Shown piece by piece: positions 1 through 7,255 of a stretch of 11,510 bases of DNA (positions are counted from its first letter, which is position 1; the number at the start of each line of letters is the position of its first letter). The translations under genes were made by a program, and so were the position numbers. Origin of the DNA: Chitinophagales bacterium (lineage in GTDB: Bacteria > Bacteroidota > Bacteroidia > Chitinophagales > UBA2359). The notes below the pieces were generated by a model that was not told where the DNA came from, searched no databases, and worked only from the letters and a program-made list of their open reading frames with translations. The stretch covers positions 1 to 11,510 of the forward strand of contig JAHDDA010000014.1 in NCBI GenBank assembly GCA_020629595.1, read 5' to 3'.

Positions 1-1
1 C

Positions 2-166
2 ATTGTTATCGTGTCCGATGATGTGATAACAATATGACTTACGATGCCATCACTACAAAAAAATGCCGCATTTCAAAAGTATATATTTTGTACATCGCAA
101 CTTGGATTTGTTATCCAAGCTGTAAACGTCTATTTGAGACGAGATATTAGCAGTTAAAGAACTGCT
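2..166 (+). repeat. Cluster of five hairpins, possible structured RNA or remnant of a hairpin-based mobile repeat
   Basis: Five inverted repeats fill this stretch. ATTGTTATC (2-10) pairs with GATAACAAT (25-33), and the stem continues inward through G-T wobbles to a 4-base loop. CGATG (42-46) pairs with CATCG (93-97), enclosing TACAAAA/TTTTGTA (54-60/86-92) and AAATG/CATTT (61-65/69-73). Then come three small hairpins: CTTGGAT/ATCCAAG (101-107/113-119), CGTCT/AGACG (127-131/137-141) and AGCAGTT/AACTGCT (149-155/160-166). The last three have loops of 4-5 bases and are separated by exactly 7 bases. The wobble pairs of the first hairpin form only in the + strand. I do not recognise a known RNA family. 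It could be a noncoding RNA, a REP/BIME-like or IS200-type end, or the 3' region of a gene lying to the left. Confidence 0.45.
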
Positions 167-216
167 CTTTAAAAAATACAAATATCGAAATCTAATAATC
201 ATTTTTATTGTATTGG

Positions 217-237
217 AAACTGAGCTTGTCGAAGTTT
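217..237. repeat. REP-like dispersed repeat motif
   Basis: The core ACTGAGCTTGTCGAAGT (219-235) matches, from memory, a short palindromic motif found scattered between genes in many bacterial genomes, often in Bacteroidota. Its outer arms AAACT (217-221) and AGTTT (233-237) are complementary. It lies between the hairpin cluster and the first gene. Only a genome-wide count would prove it is repeated. Confidence 0.5.
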
Positions 238-345
238 TGTAGGAGATAAATAGTTTTGAAATCTAATGCAATTTAAAAATAAATTATCCATTTTAAATAA
301 ATTTTTGTAACTTAGAAATTCCTTTCTTATTTAAAACTTATTAAA

Positions 346-549
346 ATGGCTAAAAGAAATAATAACCTTAACCTTACATTCTCTGGTTTGTTTTTCGCTT
401 TCAGTATTATGTTTTTTTTATTATGGTGGTTCAGAGGAGGTATAAATTTTTTACCACCAGCAGTTATTCTTGCAGTTGTGGGCGTAATATTAATGTTTGT
501 GAATTTTAATGCAGGTAAAAAGAAACGTTCATCAAGAAAGAAGCGATGA
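346..549 (+). CDS. Small two-helix membrane protein of unknown function
   Basis: This 67-residue protein is not one I recognise. Two hydrophobic segments are visible: roughly residues 11-29, rich in Phe and Trp, and residues 33-53. They are joined by a very short RGG turn. The C-terminal tail is strongly basic (KKKRSSRKKR) and the N-terminus carries KR, so by the positive-inside rule both ends should face the cytoplasm. The start ATG follows an A/T-rich leader with no Shine-Dalgarno site, normal for Bacteroidota. It stands alone: about 175 bases separate it from the next start, with a palindrome and a -7 element between. I first considered DUF3098, because small membrane proteins of that family are common in this phylum, but the conserved residues I remember are absent. 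The hydrophobic pattern plus charged ends make a real gene likely. Confidence 0.7.
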   Translation: MAKRNNNLNLTFSGLFFAFSIMFFLLWWFRGGINFLPPAVILAVVGVILMFVNFNAGKKKRSSRKKR

Positions 550-610
550 AAAGAGGGTATTTTCAACATTCATTCAAAACTTACAAACAAACAATCCACT
601 TTAAAGCCTT

Positions 611-626
611 AAACCTTTTAAGGTTT
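611..626. promoter_or_regulatory. Palindrome upstream of the TPR operon
   Basis: AAACCTTTTAAGGTTT is a perfect inverted repeat (AAACCTT/AAGGTTT around TT). It ends 11 bases before a good -7 element at 638-645, so it covers the -33 region. It could be an operator for the downstream operon. The alternative is a weak terminator for the small membrane protein, but only a broken T-run follows. Confidence 0.35.
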
Positions 627-637
627 TAGCTATTCTT

Positions 638-645
638 TAAATTTG
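638..645 (+). promoter_or_regulatory. Bacteroidota -7 promoter element for the TPR operon
   Basis: TAAATTTG matches the Bacteroidota consensus TAnnTTTG exactly. No clear TTTG or TTG is found about 20 bases upstream, so the -33 half is weak or replaced. Transcription would begin near 650, leaving a leader of about 70 bases to the preferred start at 724. In such A/T-rich DNA a chance match is possible. Confidence 0.4.
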
Positions 646-723
646 TTTAATTAAATCCATATTCAAAATATTTTCAATATGGCTTGCGTTTTAAACTTAT
701 TTAGAAAAGAATACATTGGCAAT

Positions 724-3700
724 ATGCGTCAAATTACTATAGTTTTTTTGTTATTTTTTATTGGTTTTGTGTACAGTACTAGCTCAAATGCTCAAGAAAC
801 TGCTGTTTATAAAAATGAATTAAAGAGCTTTTTCGATGCAAGGGATAATTATAACAGAAAAAATTATGCTTTAGCCGAAGAACAATTCAGAGCTTACTTA
901 GAAAATGCACACGATTCGGGGCAAGAAGTACAAACTTTTCAAGTTGAGGCGGCGTATTATGCGGCACTCTGCTCAAAACTCTTAAAACGTCCCACTGCTA
1001 CACAAGAGCTCAATAATTTTATTGAAAAATATGGCTATCATCGTAAATTTAATAGTCTTGCCAATTTTCATTTAGGCGATATGTATTTTGCCAATCGCAA
1101 ACACCGTTCTGCAATTTCGGCTTACGAACAAGTATTCATAAAAGACCTTTTCAAAGAAGAGAAAGAAAGATTAGAATTTAATCTTGCTTATGCACATTTC
1201 AACTTAAAAGAATTTGAGCCAGCACAAAATTATTTTGAAAAAGCAATAAGTAGAAGAGGTACAAATTATTACCACGCCAATTATTATTTAGGGTATATGG
1301 CTTATCAAAACAATGATTTCCAAACGGCTTTAGCATACTTTATGGAAACCGAAAAAGATAAGCGTTACGGAAGTATGGTACCTTATTATATTAGTCAAAT
1401 TTATTTTCAAGAAGGGCAAAATGATAAATTACTTTCGTACTTAGAACCACGTTTAAAAAAGCGTAATATTAAGTACAAAGAAGAATTAAGTAAATTAGTT
1501 GGTTTGGTATATTATCAACGTAAAAATTTTCAAAAAGCCTTACCATATTTAGAAACCTATGTAAAAAACACGCCAAAAGTAGAAGCCGAAGATTTGTATA
1601 TGATGGCTTACACTCGTTATCAGTTTGGTGATTATGAAAAAGCAATACAAAACTTTTCCGATTTAACAACTCTAGAAAATAAATTAGGACAAAATGCCTT
1701 ATTTCATTTAGCAGATTGTTATCTAAAAACCAATCAAAAGCAATTAGCTAAAACTGCATTTGAAAGTGCTGCTAGATTAAATTACGATACGTCAATTATA
1801 GAAACTTCTTTGTTTAATAGTGCTAAAATTTCGTTTGAATTATCCGATTTTAACAATGCAGTTAGAGCAATGAAAGCATTTTTAGAAAAATATCCAAATT
1901 CTAAATATGCCAATGAAGCAAAAAAAATGTTGTCAAAATCATTTGAACAAACAAACAATTACCAATCGGCTTTAGAAACCATAGAAAATATGGCAAATCC
2001 AACTCAAGATTTGAAAAGAGTTTACCAAAAAATGGCTTTTGCTCGAGCTTTAGAGCATTATGTAGATGGAAAAACCGATTTGGCAATTTCAACTTTTGAA
2101 AAATCATTCAAATATCCATTAGATAACCGATTAAATGCAATTGCTCGTTTTTGGTTGGGTAATATTTATTATGAAAAAGCCAGTTATGAGACTTCAATAA
2201 AATATTTGAAAGAATATTTACAAATGGCTGGGAATAATAGCGAAGGTAAAGTTTCACCAGCTGCTGCAAATTATACCATTGGGTACATTTATTTTGAAGA
2301 TAAAGATTATAAGGCTGCAAAACCATATTTTGAAAAAGCAAGTGCTTCAATTTCTAAATCTGAAATGAGTAAAAATGATGATTTAGCTAAAATTTATCCC
2401 GACGCAGTTTTACGTGCCGCCGATTGTAACTTTAAGGAAAGAAAATATGATTTAGCAGGAAAACAATACCAAGAAATTGTAAACTTAAATGCTTATGGTT
2501 CTGATTATGCCACTTTTCAACAAGCAATGATTGCAGGCTTAAACCAAGAATACAGTAAGAAAATTCAGTTGTTGCAAAAAGTGGGCGATAAGCAAAACTC
2601 ATTTTATGCCGATGATGCTTTGTTTCAATTAGCAGCTACTCAATCTTTTACCGAAGATTTTAATGGTGCAATTCGTTCTTTTAATAAGTTAATAAGCCAA
2701 CATCCCAAAAGTAAATATAAAAGAAAAGCCCAATTAGATTTAGGATTAGCACATTATCGTTTAGGAAATGGTGATAAGGCAATTGAGGCTTTTGAAAAGG
2801 TTATTAAACAAGCACCAAAAAGCCAAGAAGCTCAACTAGCTTTAGCCAATATTCAAAATATTTATATTGAAATTGGTGATTCAGATGGCTATTTTAAATA
2901 CATTAAAAAGTTTCCCAATATTCAATTTTCAACTTCAGGACAAGATACTATAAGTTACCAATTTGCTGAAACATTATATGAAAACAACGATTGTGAAAAT
3001 GCTATAGTAGAGTTCGATAAATATTTGATTAAAAACCCACAAGGTGCATTTGTTGATTATGCTCATTATTACAGGGGGGAATGTTTGTTTGCTAACAAAA
3101 GTTATATCCAAGCATTTCCAGATATGGAATATATAGCACAGCTTCCACAAAATCCGTTTTATGAAGACGCTGTGGCTAAGTCGGCATATATTGCTAATGC
3201 TGTTGTAGAAGATAAAGCAAAAGCCTATAATTATTATACTACATTACTAAACATTGCAAGTAATCCAAAATTTTCTGAAAGAGCCTTATTAGAATTAACC
3301 TATTTGAGCTTTGAACAAAAAAAATATGACGATTTCCTAAATTATTCTCGTAAATTTTTAGCTTCGTCAAATTATTCAGGAGAACAAAAATTACAAGTAA
3401 AGTTTTACGATGCTAAGGTGGCTTATGAAAGAAGAAACTTTGCTGTTGCCAAACAAAAATTTGATGAAATTGCTCGATACAATAAAGGGGCAATGGGGGC
3501 TGAGGCACGCTATTTAGTAGCCGAAATTCTATATAATCAAGGAGCATTAGAACCAGCAAGAAGAAGCTGTTATAGAGTAGATGATGAAACACCAACTCAA
3601 GAATATTGGCGAGTAAAAGCATTTATTCTAATTGCTGATATTTATGCTAAAGAAAACGAACTTTTTCAGGCAACAAGTACGCTTCAAAGCATAGTAGATA

Positions 3701-3834
3701 ATTTTGATAGCGATGCGGCATTATTACAAGAAGCCAAAACAAAATTGGAAAATTATAAACAACAACAACTTAATGCTTCTAGACTTAAAGTAGAATCTGA
3801 AAGCGATACTTTAAAGCTAGATGAACGCTATTAA
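724..3834 (+). CDS. Long secreted tetratricopeptide-repeat protein
   Basis: Read from 724 this is a 1036-residue secreted protein made almost wholly of TPR-like helix pairs. Recurring patterns include ALAYF, AIQNF, ALPYLETYV, AIEAFEKVI and NYYLGYMAYQNNDFQTA, suggesting more than 20 repeats. The open frame begins at 679, but the ATG at 724 gives a classic signal peptide (MRQITIVFLLFFIGF, cleavage near SNA-Q), while the 15 residues added by 679 would put charged residues ahead of it; I therefore choose 724. TPR arrays are protein-binding scaffolds, and the signal peptide places this one in the periplasm or attached to the outer membrane. No enzymatic domain is visible. The C-terminus is short and polar. 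It opens a three-gene operon, 74 bases before a beta-barrel gene. From memory, long TPR proteins beside this type of barrel are common in Flavobacteriia. A scaffold role with the barrel is inference. Confidence 0.88.
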   Translation: MRQITIVFLLFFIGFVYSTSSNAQETAVYKNELKSFFDARDNYNRKNYALAEEQFRAYLENAHDSGQEVQTFQVEAAYYAALCSKLLKRPTATQELNNFIEKYGYHRKFNSLANFHLGDMYFANRKHRSAISAYEQVFIKDLFKEEKERLEFNLAYAHFNLKEFEPAQNYFEKAISRRGTNYYHANYYLGYMAYQNNDFQTALAYFMETEKDKRYGSMVPYYISQIYFQEGQNDKLLSYLEPRLKKRNIKYKEELSKLVGLVYYQRKNFQKALPYLETYVKNTPKVEAEDLYMMAYTRYQFGDYEKAIQNFSDLTTLENKLGQNALFHLADCYLKTNQKQLAKTAFESAARLNYDTSIIETSLFNSAKISFELSDFNNAVRAMKAFLEKYPNSKYANEAKKMLSKSFEQTNNYQSALETIENMANPTQDLKRVYQKMAFARALEHYVDGKTDLAISTFEKSFKYPLDNRLNAIARFWLGNIYYEKASYETSIKYLKEYLQMAGNNSEGKVSPAAANYTIGYIYFEDKDYKAAKPYFEKASASISKSEMSKNDDLAKIYPDAVLRAADCNFKERKYDLAGKQYQEIVNLNAYGSDYATFQQAMIAGLNQEYSKKIQLLQKVGDKQNSFYADDALFQLAATQSFTEDFNGAIRSFNKLISQHPKSKYKRKAQLDLGLAHYRLGNGDKAIEAFEKVIKQAPKSQEAQLALANIQNIYIEIGDSDGYFKYIKKFPNIQFSTSGQDTISYQFAETLYENNDCENAIVEFDKYLIKNPQGAFVDYAHYYRGECLFANKSYIQAFPDMEYIAQLPQNPFYEDAVAKSAYIANAVVEDKAKAYNYYTTLLNIASNPKFSERALLELTYLSFEQKKYDDFLNYSRKFLASSNYSGEQKLQVKFYDAKVAYERRNFAVAKQKFDEIARYNKGAMGAEARYLVAEILYNQGALEPARRSCYRVDDETPTQEYWRVKAFILIADIYAKENELFQATSTLQSIVDNFDSDAALLQEAKTKLENYKQQQLNASRLKVESESDTLKLDERY

Positions 3835-3849
3835 TAGTGTTGAATTATG

Positions 3850-3908
3850 AGTTTTAAGTGTTTAGTAAATGCTTGAAACTTACAATTAAAAACTAAAAAC
3901 TAAAATAA
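3850..3908. repeat. Imperfect hairpin and AAAAACT tandem repeat before the GTG start
   Basis: AGTTTT (3850-3855) pairs with AAAACT (3889-3894), with further pairing of AAGT (3856-3859) to ACTT (3878-3881). Two direct copies of AAAAACT (3888-3901) follow, ending just before the start codon. The hairpin has no T-run, so it is not a convincing terminator. It could tune expression of the barrel gene or be simple-sequence drift. Confidence 0.35.
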
Positions 3909-5597
3909 GTGAATAAAATATTTTTAAGTTTCGGTTTACTTTTCAGTTTTATGCTGATGGCTCAAGACGAGTCAACAGTTCCAAAAAACTTGGAAGATGA
4001 AAAAGTTGTAATCGTTTCAGCTTATCAACCTCAATTGGCAAAAGCCGAGAAAGTGAATATAAAGCCTTCAAGTGCTGATATTCCTCAAACAAAAAACGAT
4101 GCTAATAGTGAAGGCTTACAAACTATTCAGCCTTACGATTTAACGCCCAATTTTATTGATTTAGAGCTTTCTGCTCCTGAAATGAGACCTGTTGCCTTAC
4201 CCAAAAAAGATAGCAGAGCCTTTTTAGATGAAGATAATTACAATTTTTGGTTAAAAGCTGGATTTGGAAATTTAAGAACACCGATGTTAAAAATTTCTAC
4301 AAATACAGGCGATAAGTTAAGTAACGGAATTTACGGTTTAAATGTAGAACACATTTCTTCAAATGCTGGTGATGCCAAAGCATTTGCCAGAAACGATATA
4401 GAGTTTTTTGGAGAGCAAAAAAATGAAAATACAAGAATTAGTGGAAAACTAAATTATGATTATGATAGGTATCATTATTATGGTTTTAATAAAGACACTT
4501 TTGAATTTGAATCGAAAGATATAAGAATTAACTATCAAAATATTGGAGGTGAAATTTTGATTGATAATCGATTTCAAAATTTGAGCAATTTTGAATATGC
4601 AGTTGGCGGGAAAACAAATTATTTGTTTACCAACTTAGCAGCTAAAGAGCTAAATGTTGATTTGAATACAGCTATTTTTAGAAGATGGCAAAATGGATTA
4701 AAAATAGGTGGTGATGTAGAATTATCGTACACTAATAACACAGATTCACTAACTTTAGAAAATGAAAGTTTTGAAAATATTACACTAAGTTTACTTCCAA
4801 AAGCTAGTTATAAATGGCAATGGGGTAGAGCAGATATTGGTGCTTCGGCTTTATTGGATAACGATAAGTTTTATGCTTACCCCAATATCTTTGTTCAGTT
4901 AGATGCAATAAGAAATGTATTGGGTTTTTATACTGGAATTGAAAAGAAAATTCAAAAAAATAATTTAACAAATCTTTCTGCTGATAATCCTTTTTTGAAC
5001 CATACTATTGATTATAAAAACTCCTTAATAGAAAATAGATATGCAGGAGTTAAAATGAATATATCATCTTACTTGGCATTTGATGTAAGAGCATTATGGG
5101 AAATTACAAAAAAACAAGCATTCTATGTAAATGAAATAGATGATATTTTTGAAGATGACAAAGAGTTTATAGTAATTTATGAACCAGAATTAGATGCTAA
5201 AGGAGTAGAAGCAGAACTAAACGTTTTTATAAATAAACTTACTCAATTATCGGCAAAAGTGGCTTACAGAGATTTTACTTTACAACAAGAACAAGAGGCT
5301 TGGCTACTTCCAGCTTTTTCTACTGAACTGAAATTAATAGTAAGACCAATAGATAATTTACAAATAATTTCTGATTTCTTTTGGTATGGCAAAAGATTTG
5401 CGTATAACCCTACAAAAGAAATTGCAGTAACAAGAAATCCGATTTTTGACGTTAATGTTTCAGCCAACTATACATTAACCGAGAATATTGGCGTTTTCTT
5501 AAATGCAAACAATTTAACTTTAAACAAATATCAACGATTTTTATATTATCCTTCTTATGGCTTAAATTTTGTAGGAGGAATTACAGCAAGATTTTAA
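3909..5597 (+). CDS. Outer-membrane beta-barrel protein, TonB-receptor-like without a plug
   Basis: This 562-residue protein starts at a GTG codon: MNKIFLSFGLLFSFMLMAQ is a complete signal peptide, and the next in-frame ATGs lie inside its hydrophobic core. A short periplasmic stretch (about residues 20-110) includes VVIVSAYQPQL at 33-43, the counterpart of the VVKPYxPxISDA motif that I recall from Flavobacteriia proteins annotated as TonB-dependent receptors. From about residue 113 alternating aromatic strands run to the end, for example YNFWLKAGFG, and the chain finishes in GITARF, with the terminal Phe typical of barrels inserted by the BAM machinery. The usual TonB-receptor plug domain is not visible, and 562 residues is short for a true receptor, so nutrient import is doubtful. 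The gene lies between the TPR and HU/SPOR genes, only 4 bases from the latter. Barrel assignment is strong; its ligand or role is unknown. Confidence 0.82.
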   Translation: MNKIFLSFGLLFSFMLMAQDESTVPKNLEDEKVVIVSAYQPQLAKAEKVNIKPSSADIPQTKNDANSEGLQTIQPYDLTPNFIDLELSAPEMRPVALPKKDSRAFLDEDNYNFWLKAGFGNLRTPMLKISTNTGDKLSNGIYGLNVEHISSNAGDAKAFARNDIEFFGEQKNENTRISGKLNYDYDRYHYYGFNKDTFEFESKDIRINYQNIGGEILIDNRFQNLSNFEYAVGGKTNYLFTNLAAKELNVDLNTAIFRRWQNGLKIGGDVELSYTNNTDSLTLENESFENITLSLLPKASYKWQWGRADIGASALLDNDKFYAYPNIFVQLDAIRNVLGFYTGIEKKIQKNNLTNLSADNPFLNHTIDYKNSLIENRYAGVKMNISSYLAFDVRALWEITKKQAFYVNEIDDIFEDDKEFIVIYEPELDAKGVEAELNVFINKLTQLSAKVAYRDFTLQQEQEAWLLPAFSTELKLIVRPIDNLQIISDFFWYGKRFAYNPTKEIAVTRNPIFDVNVSANYTLTENIGVFLNANNLTLNKYQRFLYYPSYGLNFVGGITARF

Positions 5598-5601
5598 TAT
5601 T

Positions 5602-7080
5602 ATGGAACAATTAATAGCAGATTATATAAGAGAGTTTCTTTTTGATACAACAGAATTAAATGTAAAAGACTTGGGTGTTTTTTCTACTGATTTTGTACCT
5701 GCAGAGTACGATGCCTCAATGAAAGTAATTGAACCACCAAAAAAGCTATTAAACTTTAGAGAAGAAACAACTTATACTACGCCTACTTTTTTACAATTCA
5801 TGGCTGAAAAAAATAACTTTTCAGTTACTGCTGCTGCACCTTATATTGAACGATTTGTTAAAACAATTAAAGATACAGTTGAAAGTGGTAAAGATATTAA
5901 TTTAAGGGGTTTGGGTAAGTTTGAGCCAGGACTTACTGGAGGCTTGAATTTTATTCCAGATAAAAGTGTAAATTTTTTGCGTTCTACACAAAATATTGAT
6001 GCCATTGATGTTCCAATTGCTAAACCACCAATTGAACCCACAAAATCTACAAATTTTGTTGAAGAAAAAGAGGTTAAAATAGAAACGCCATCATCTTTCA
6101 AAGAAACATACAGTGGAGTTTCGGAAGATATAGAGGACTTCAATAAAACTTCTGTAATTGAAAAACAAACAGTTACGGAAGTGCTAGAAAATAATAAAAA
6201 GATTTTAGAAAGCGAACATAAATCTACAAATACACAAACTAGCCAGTTTGATAGTAAAAGTTTTACACCAAAACAACCCGATGATTTATTAGAAGATGAT
6301 GAAGATGGTGCACCAGCCAACTGGATGTGGGCTTTTCCAATAGCTATTCTTTTATTGTTGGGAATGATGTTAGCACAGATTGCCTTGAGTGATAAGCCTA
6401 TTGACCAAATTTTTCCTTTCTCAATGTTTATGAGTAGTAAAGCTGATAAGGTTGCTATTTCAGGAGATAAAAAGGATGAAATTAAAACACATACAATTTC
6501 TGAAAATGATAAAATAGTTGCTGAGAATACATCTGATAAAAACTCAAACGATGCTTCAAATACTAATGCTTCAAACTCGTCAAGTGCCAATAATAATGAC
6601 GCATCGAATGATAACAACTCAAATACGAGTACAACAACTACAAGCACCGATAATTCAAATGCTAGTGGAGGAACTAATACAACAAGTAGTGGAATGAATG
6701 GAAGTAGTAATGATACAAATACAAACCCTTCAAATTCAACAACTAATAACTCAAATTCTAACAATACTTCCAATACAAACAGCTCTAGTAATTCTTCTTC
6801 AAATTACAATGGTGGTGCTAGTAATTCAAGTAACCTTGTCATTGAAAATCCACAAAATGGTTTTTATATTGTAACAGGTTCTTATGGCGAATATGCTAAT
6901 GCACTTAATATGTATAAAAAGATTAATAGCAGAGGATATAACGGAAGTATAATAAAGAATAAAAAAGGTTTATTTCAAAGTGTAATCTTTGTTCCAAATG
7001 GTCAAATCGAAGCAAGGAATATGTTAACTGGCGTAAGAAATAGCGTACAGAAAGATGCTTTTATTACACACGTAAAGTAG
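5602..7080 (+). CDS. HU-like (CCDC81-type) and SPOR domain transmembrane protein
   Basis: This 492-residue protein has four parts. Residues 1 to about 135 resemble the paired prokaryotic CCDC81-like HU domains: a first unit with LNVKDLGVFST, a second with INLRGLGKFEP, both carrying the LGxF signature of HU/IHF relatives. Residues 136-239 are charged and probably disordered. Residues 241-263 form one membrane helix (WMWAFPIAILLLLGMMLAQIA). After a Ser/Asn/Thr-rich linker, residues 420-492 form a SPOR domain (GFYIVTGSYGEYANALNMYKKI...), which in other proteins binds denuded septal peptidoglycan. There is no signal peptide, so the HU-like part should be cytoplasmic and the SPOR part periplasmic. 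This HU/IHF clade is known from Bacteroidota in fusion with SPOR domains; whether it binds DNA or protein is unresolved. The gene follows the barrel gene by 4 bases and ends the operon before a strong terminator. A division or wall-linked role is inferred. Confidence 0.85.
   Translation: MEQLIADYIREFLFDTTELNVKDLGVFSTDFVPAEYDASMKVIEPPKKLLNFREETTYTTPTFLQFMAEKNNFSVTAAAPYIERFVKTIKDTVESGKDINLRGLGKFEPGLTGGLNFIPDKSVNFLRSTQNIDAIDVPIAKPPIEPTKSTNFVEEKEVKIETPSSFKETYSGVSEDIEDFNKTSVIEKQTVTEVLENNKKILESEHKSTNTQTSQFDSKSFTPKQPDDLLEDDEDGAPANWMWAFPIAILLLLGMMLAQIALSDKPIDQIFPFSMFMSSKADKVAISGDKKDEIKTHTISENDKIVAENTSDKNSNDASNTNASNSSSANNNDASNDNNSNTSTTTTSTDNSNASGGTNTTSSGMNGSSNDTNTNPSNSTTNNSNSNNTSNTNSSSNSSSNYNGGASNSSNLVIENPQNGFYIVTGSYGEYANALNMYKKINSRGYNGSIIKNKKGLFQSVIFVPNGQIEARNMLTGVRNSVQKDAFITHVK
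6526..6834 (+). other. Low-complexity Ser/Asn/Thr linker within the HU/SPOR gene
   Basis: Residues 309-411 of the HU/SPOR protein consist almost only of Ser, Asn and Thr with some Asp, Gly and Ala. At the DNA level the motif TCAAAT recurs many times. The segment would act as a flexible, roughly 100-residue tether in the periplasm between the membrane helix and the SPOR domain. Such repetitive DNA could vary in length between strains. The composition also produces a long but meaningless open frame on the opposite strand. Confidence 0.85.
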
Positions 7081-7105
7081 AAGGATTTAACTTAAATGAC
7101 TAATT

Positions 7106-7141
7106 AAAGGAGGTATTTTATTTAAAATACCTCCTTTTTTT
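7106..7141 (+). terminator. Strong intrinsic terminator after the HU/SPOR gene
   Basis: A perfect 14-base-pair stem, AAAGGAGGTATTTT (7106-7119) with its complement (7124-7137), closes around a 4-base loop (ATTT). The T-run spans 7135-7141. It lies 26 bases after the stop codon of the HU/SPOR gene and separates the operon from the symporter gene. The AGGAGG in its stem resembles a Shine-Dalgarno site but faces no start codon. Confidence 0.92.
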
Positions 7142-7192
7142 GTCTAATAAATTGTACATTTTCTATATGTTAAAAGTAATTTAATGAAAAAA

Positions 7193-7200
7193 TACCTTTG
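7193..7200 (+). promoter_or_regulatory. Bacteroidota -7 promoter element for the symporter gene
   Basis: TACCTTTG is an exact match to TAnnTTTG, 55 bases ahead of the symporter start and just after the terminator, where a new promoter is needed. I see no good TTTG at the -33 position. Transcription would start near 7206, giving a leader of about 50 bases. Confidence 0.5.
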
Positions 7201-7255
7201 TAAATTTTTGAATAGCTTACAAACTAAATAAGAACACTTTATTATCTTAGCCATT

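Larger units (their letters stand above)
1..345. other. Gene-free left end of the window
   Basis: No reading frame here looks like a protein. The first 170 bases form the hairpin cluster, 217-237 is the REP-like motif, and 240-345 is plain A/T-rich leader without a clear Bacteroidota -7 element or Shine-Dalgarno site. Frame 2 is open from the edge to a TGA at 35-37, which could be the last 11 codons of a gene to the left (ending ..VITI), but this is too short to support. Confidence 0.5.

Noticed and set aside
2..37. Possible last 11 codons (IVIVSDDVITI) of a gene to the left
   Set aside because: Too short to judge, and the same bases form a strong hairpin.
34..150. 38-codon + strand frame from an ATG overlapping a TGA at 35-37
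   Set aside because: It runs through the hairpin cluster, its product shows no protein-like pattern that I recognise, and its length is expected by chance.
1..170. tmRNA, RNase P RNA, SRP RNA, group II intron or integron attC site
   Set aside because: Conserved core sequences of these RNAs and the GTTRRRY/RYYYAAC boxes of attC were not found.
149..170. Intrinsic terminator
   Set aside because: The stem is 7 bp and only CTTT follows, too weak to call.
346..549. DUF3098 family, usually beside ftsX and uppP
   Set aside because: The conserved FGxxNY, SGGG and SFRR-type residues that I remember for that family are absent, and ftsX is not upstream.
3909..5597. True TonB-dependent nutrient receptor
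   Set aside because: I see no plug domain and the chain is too short for a standard 22-strand receptor.
5841..6773. 310-residue open frame on the minus strand
   Set aside because: It lies fully within the HU/SPOR gene; its hydrophobic Val/Leu/Phe-rich product is the mirror of the Ser/Asn/Thr linker, and it has no domain or promoter.
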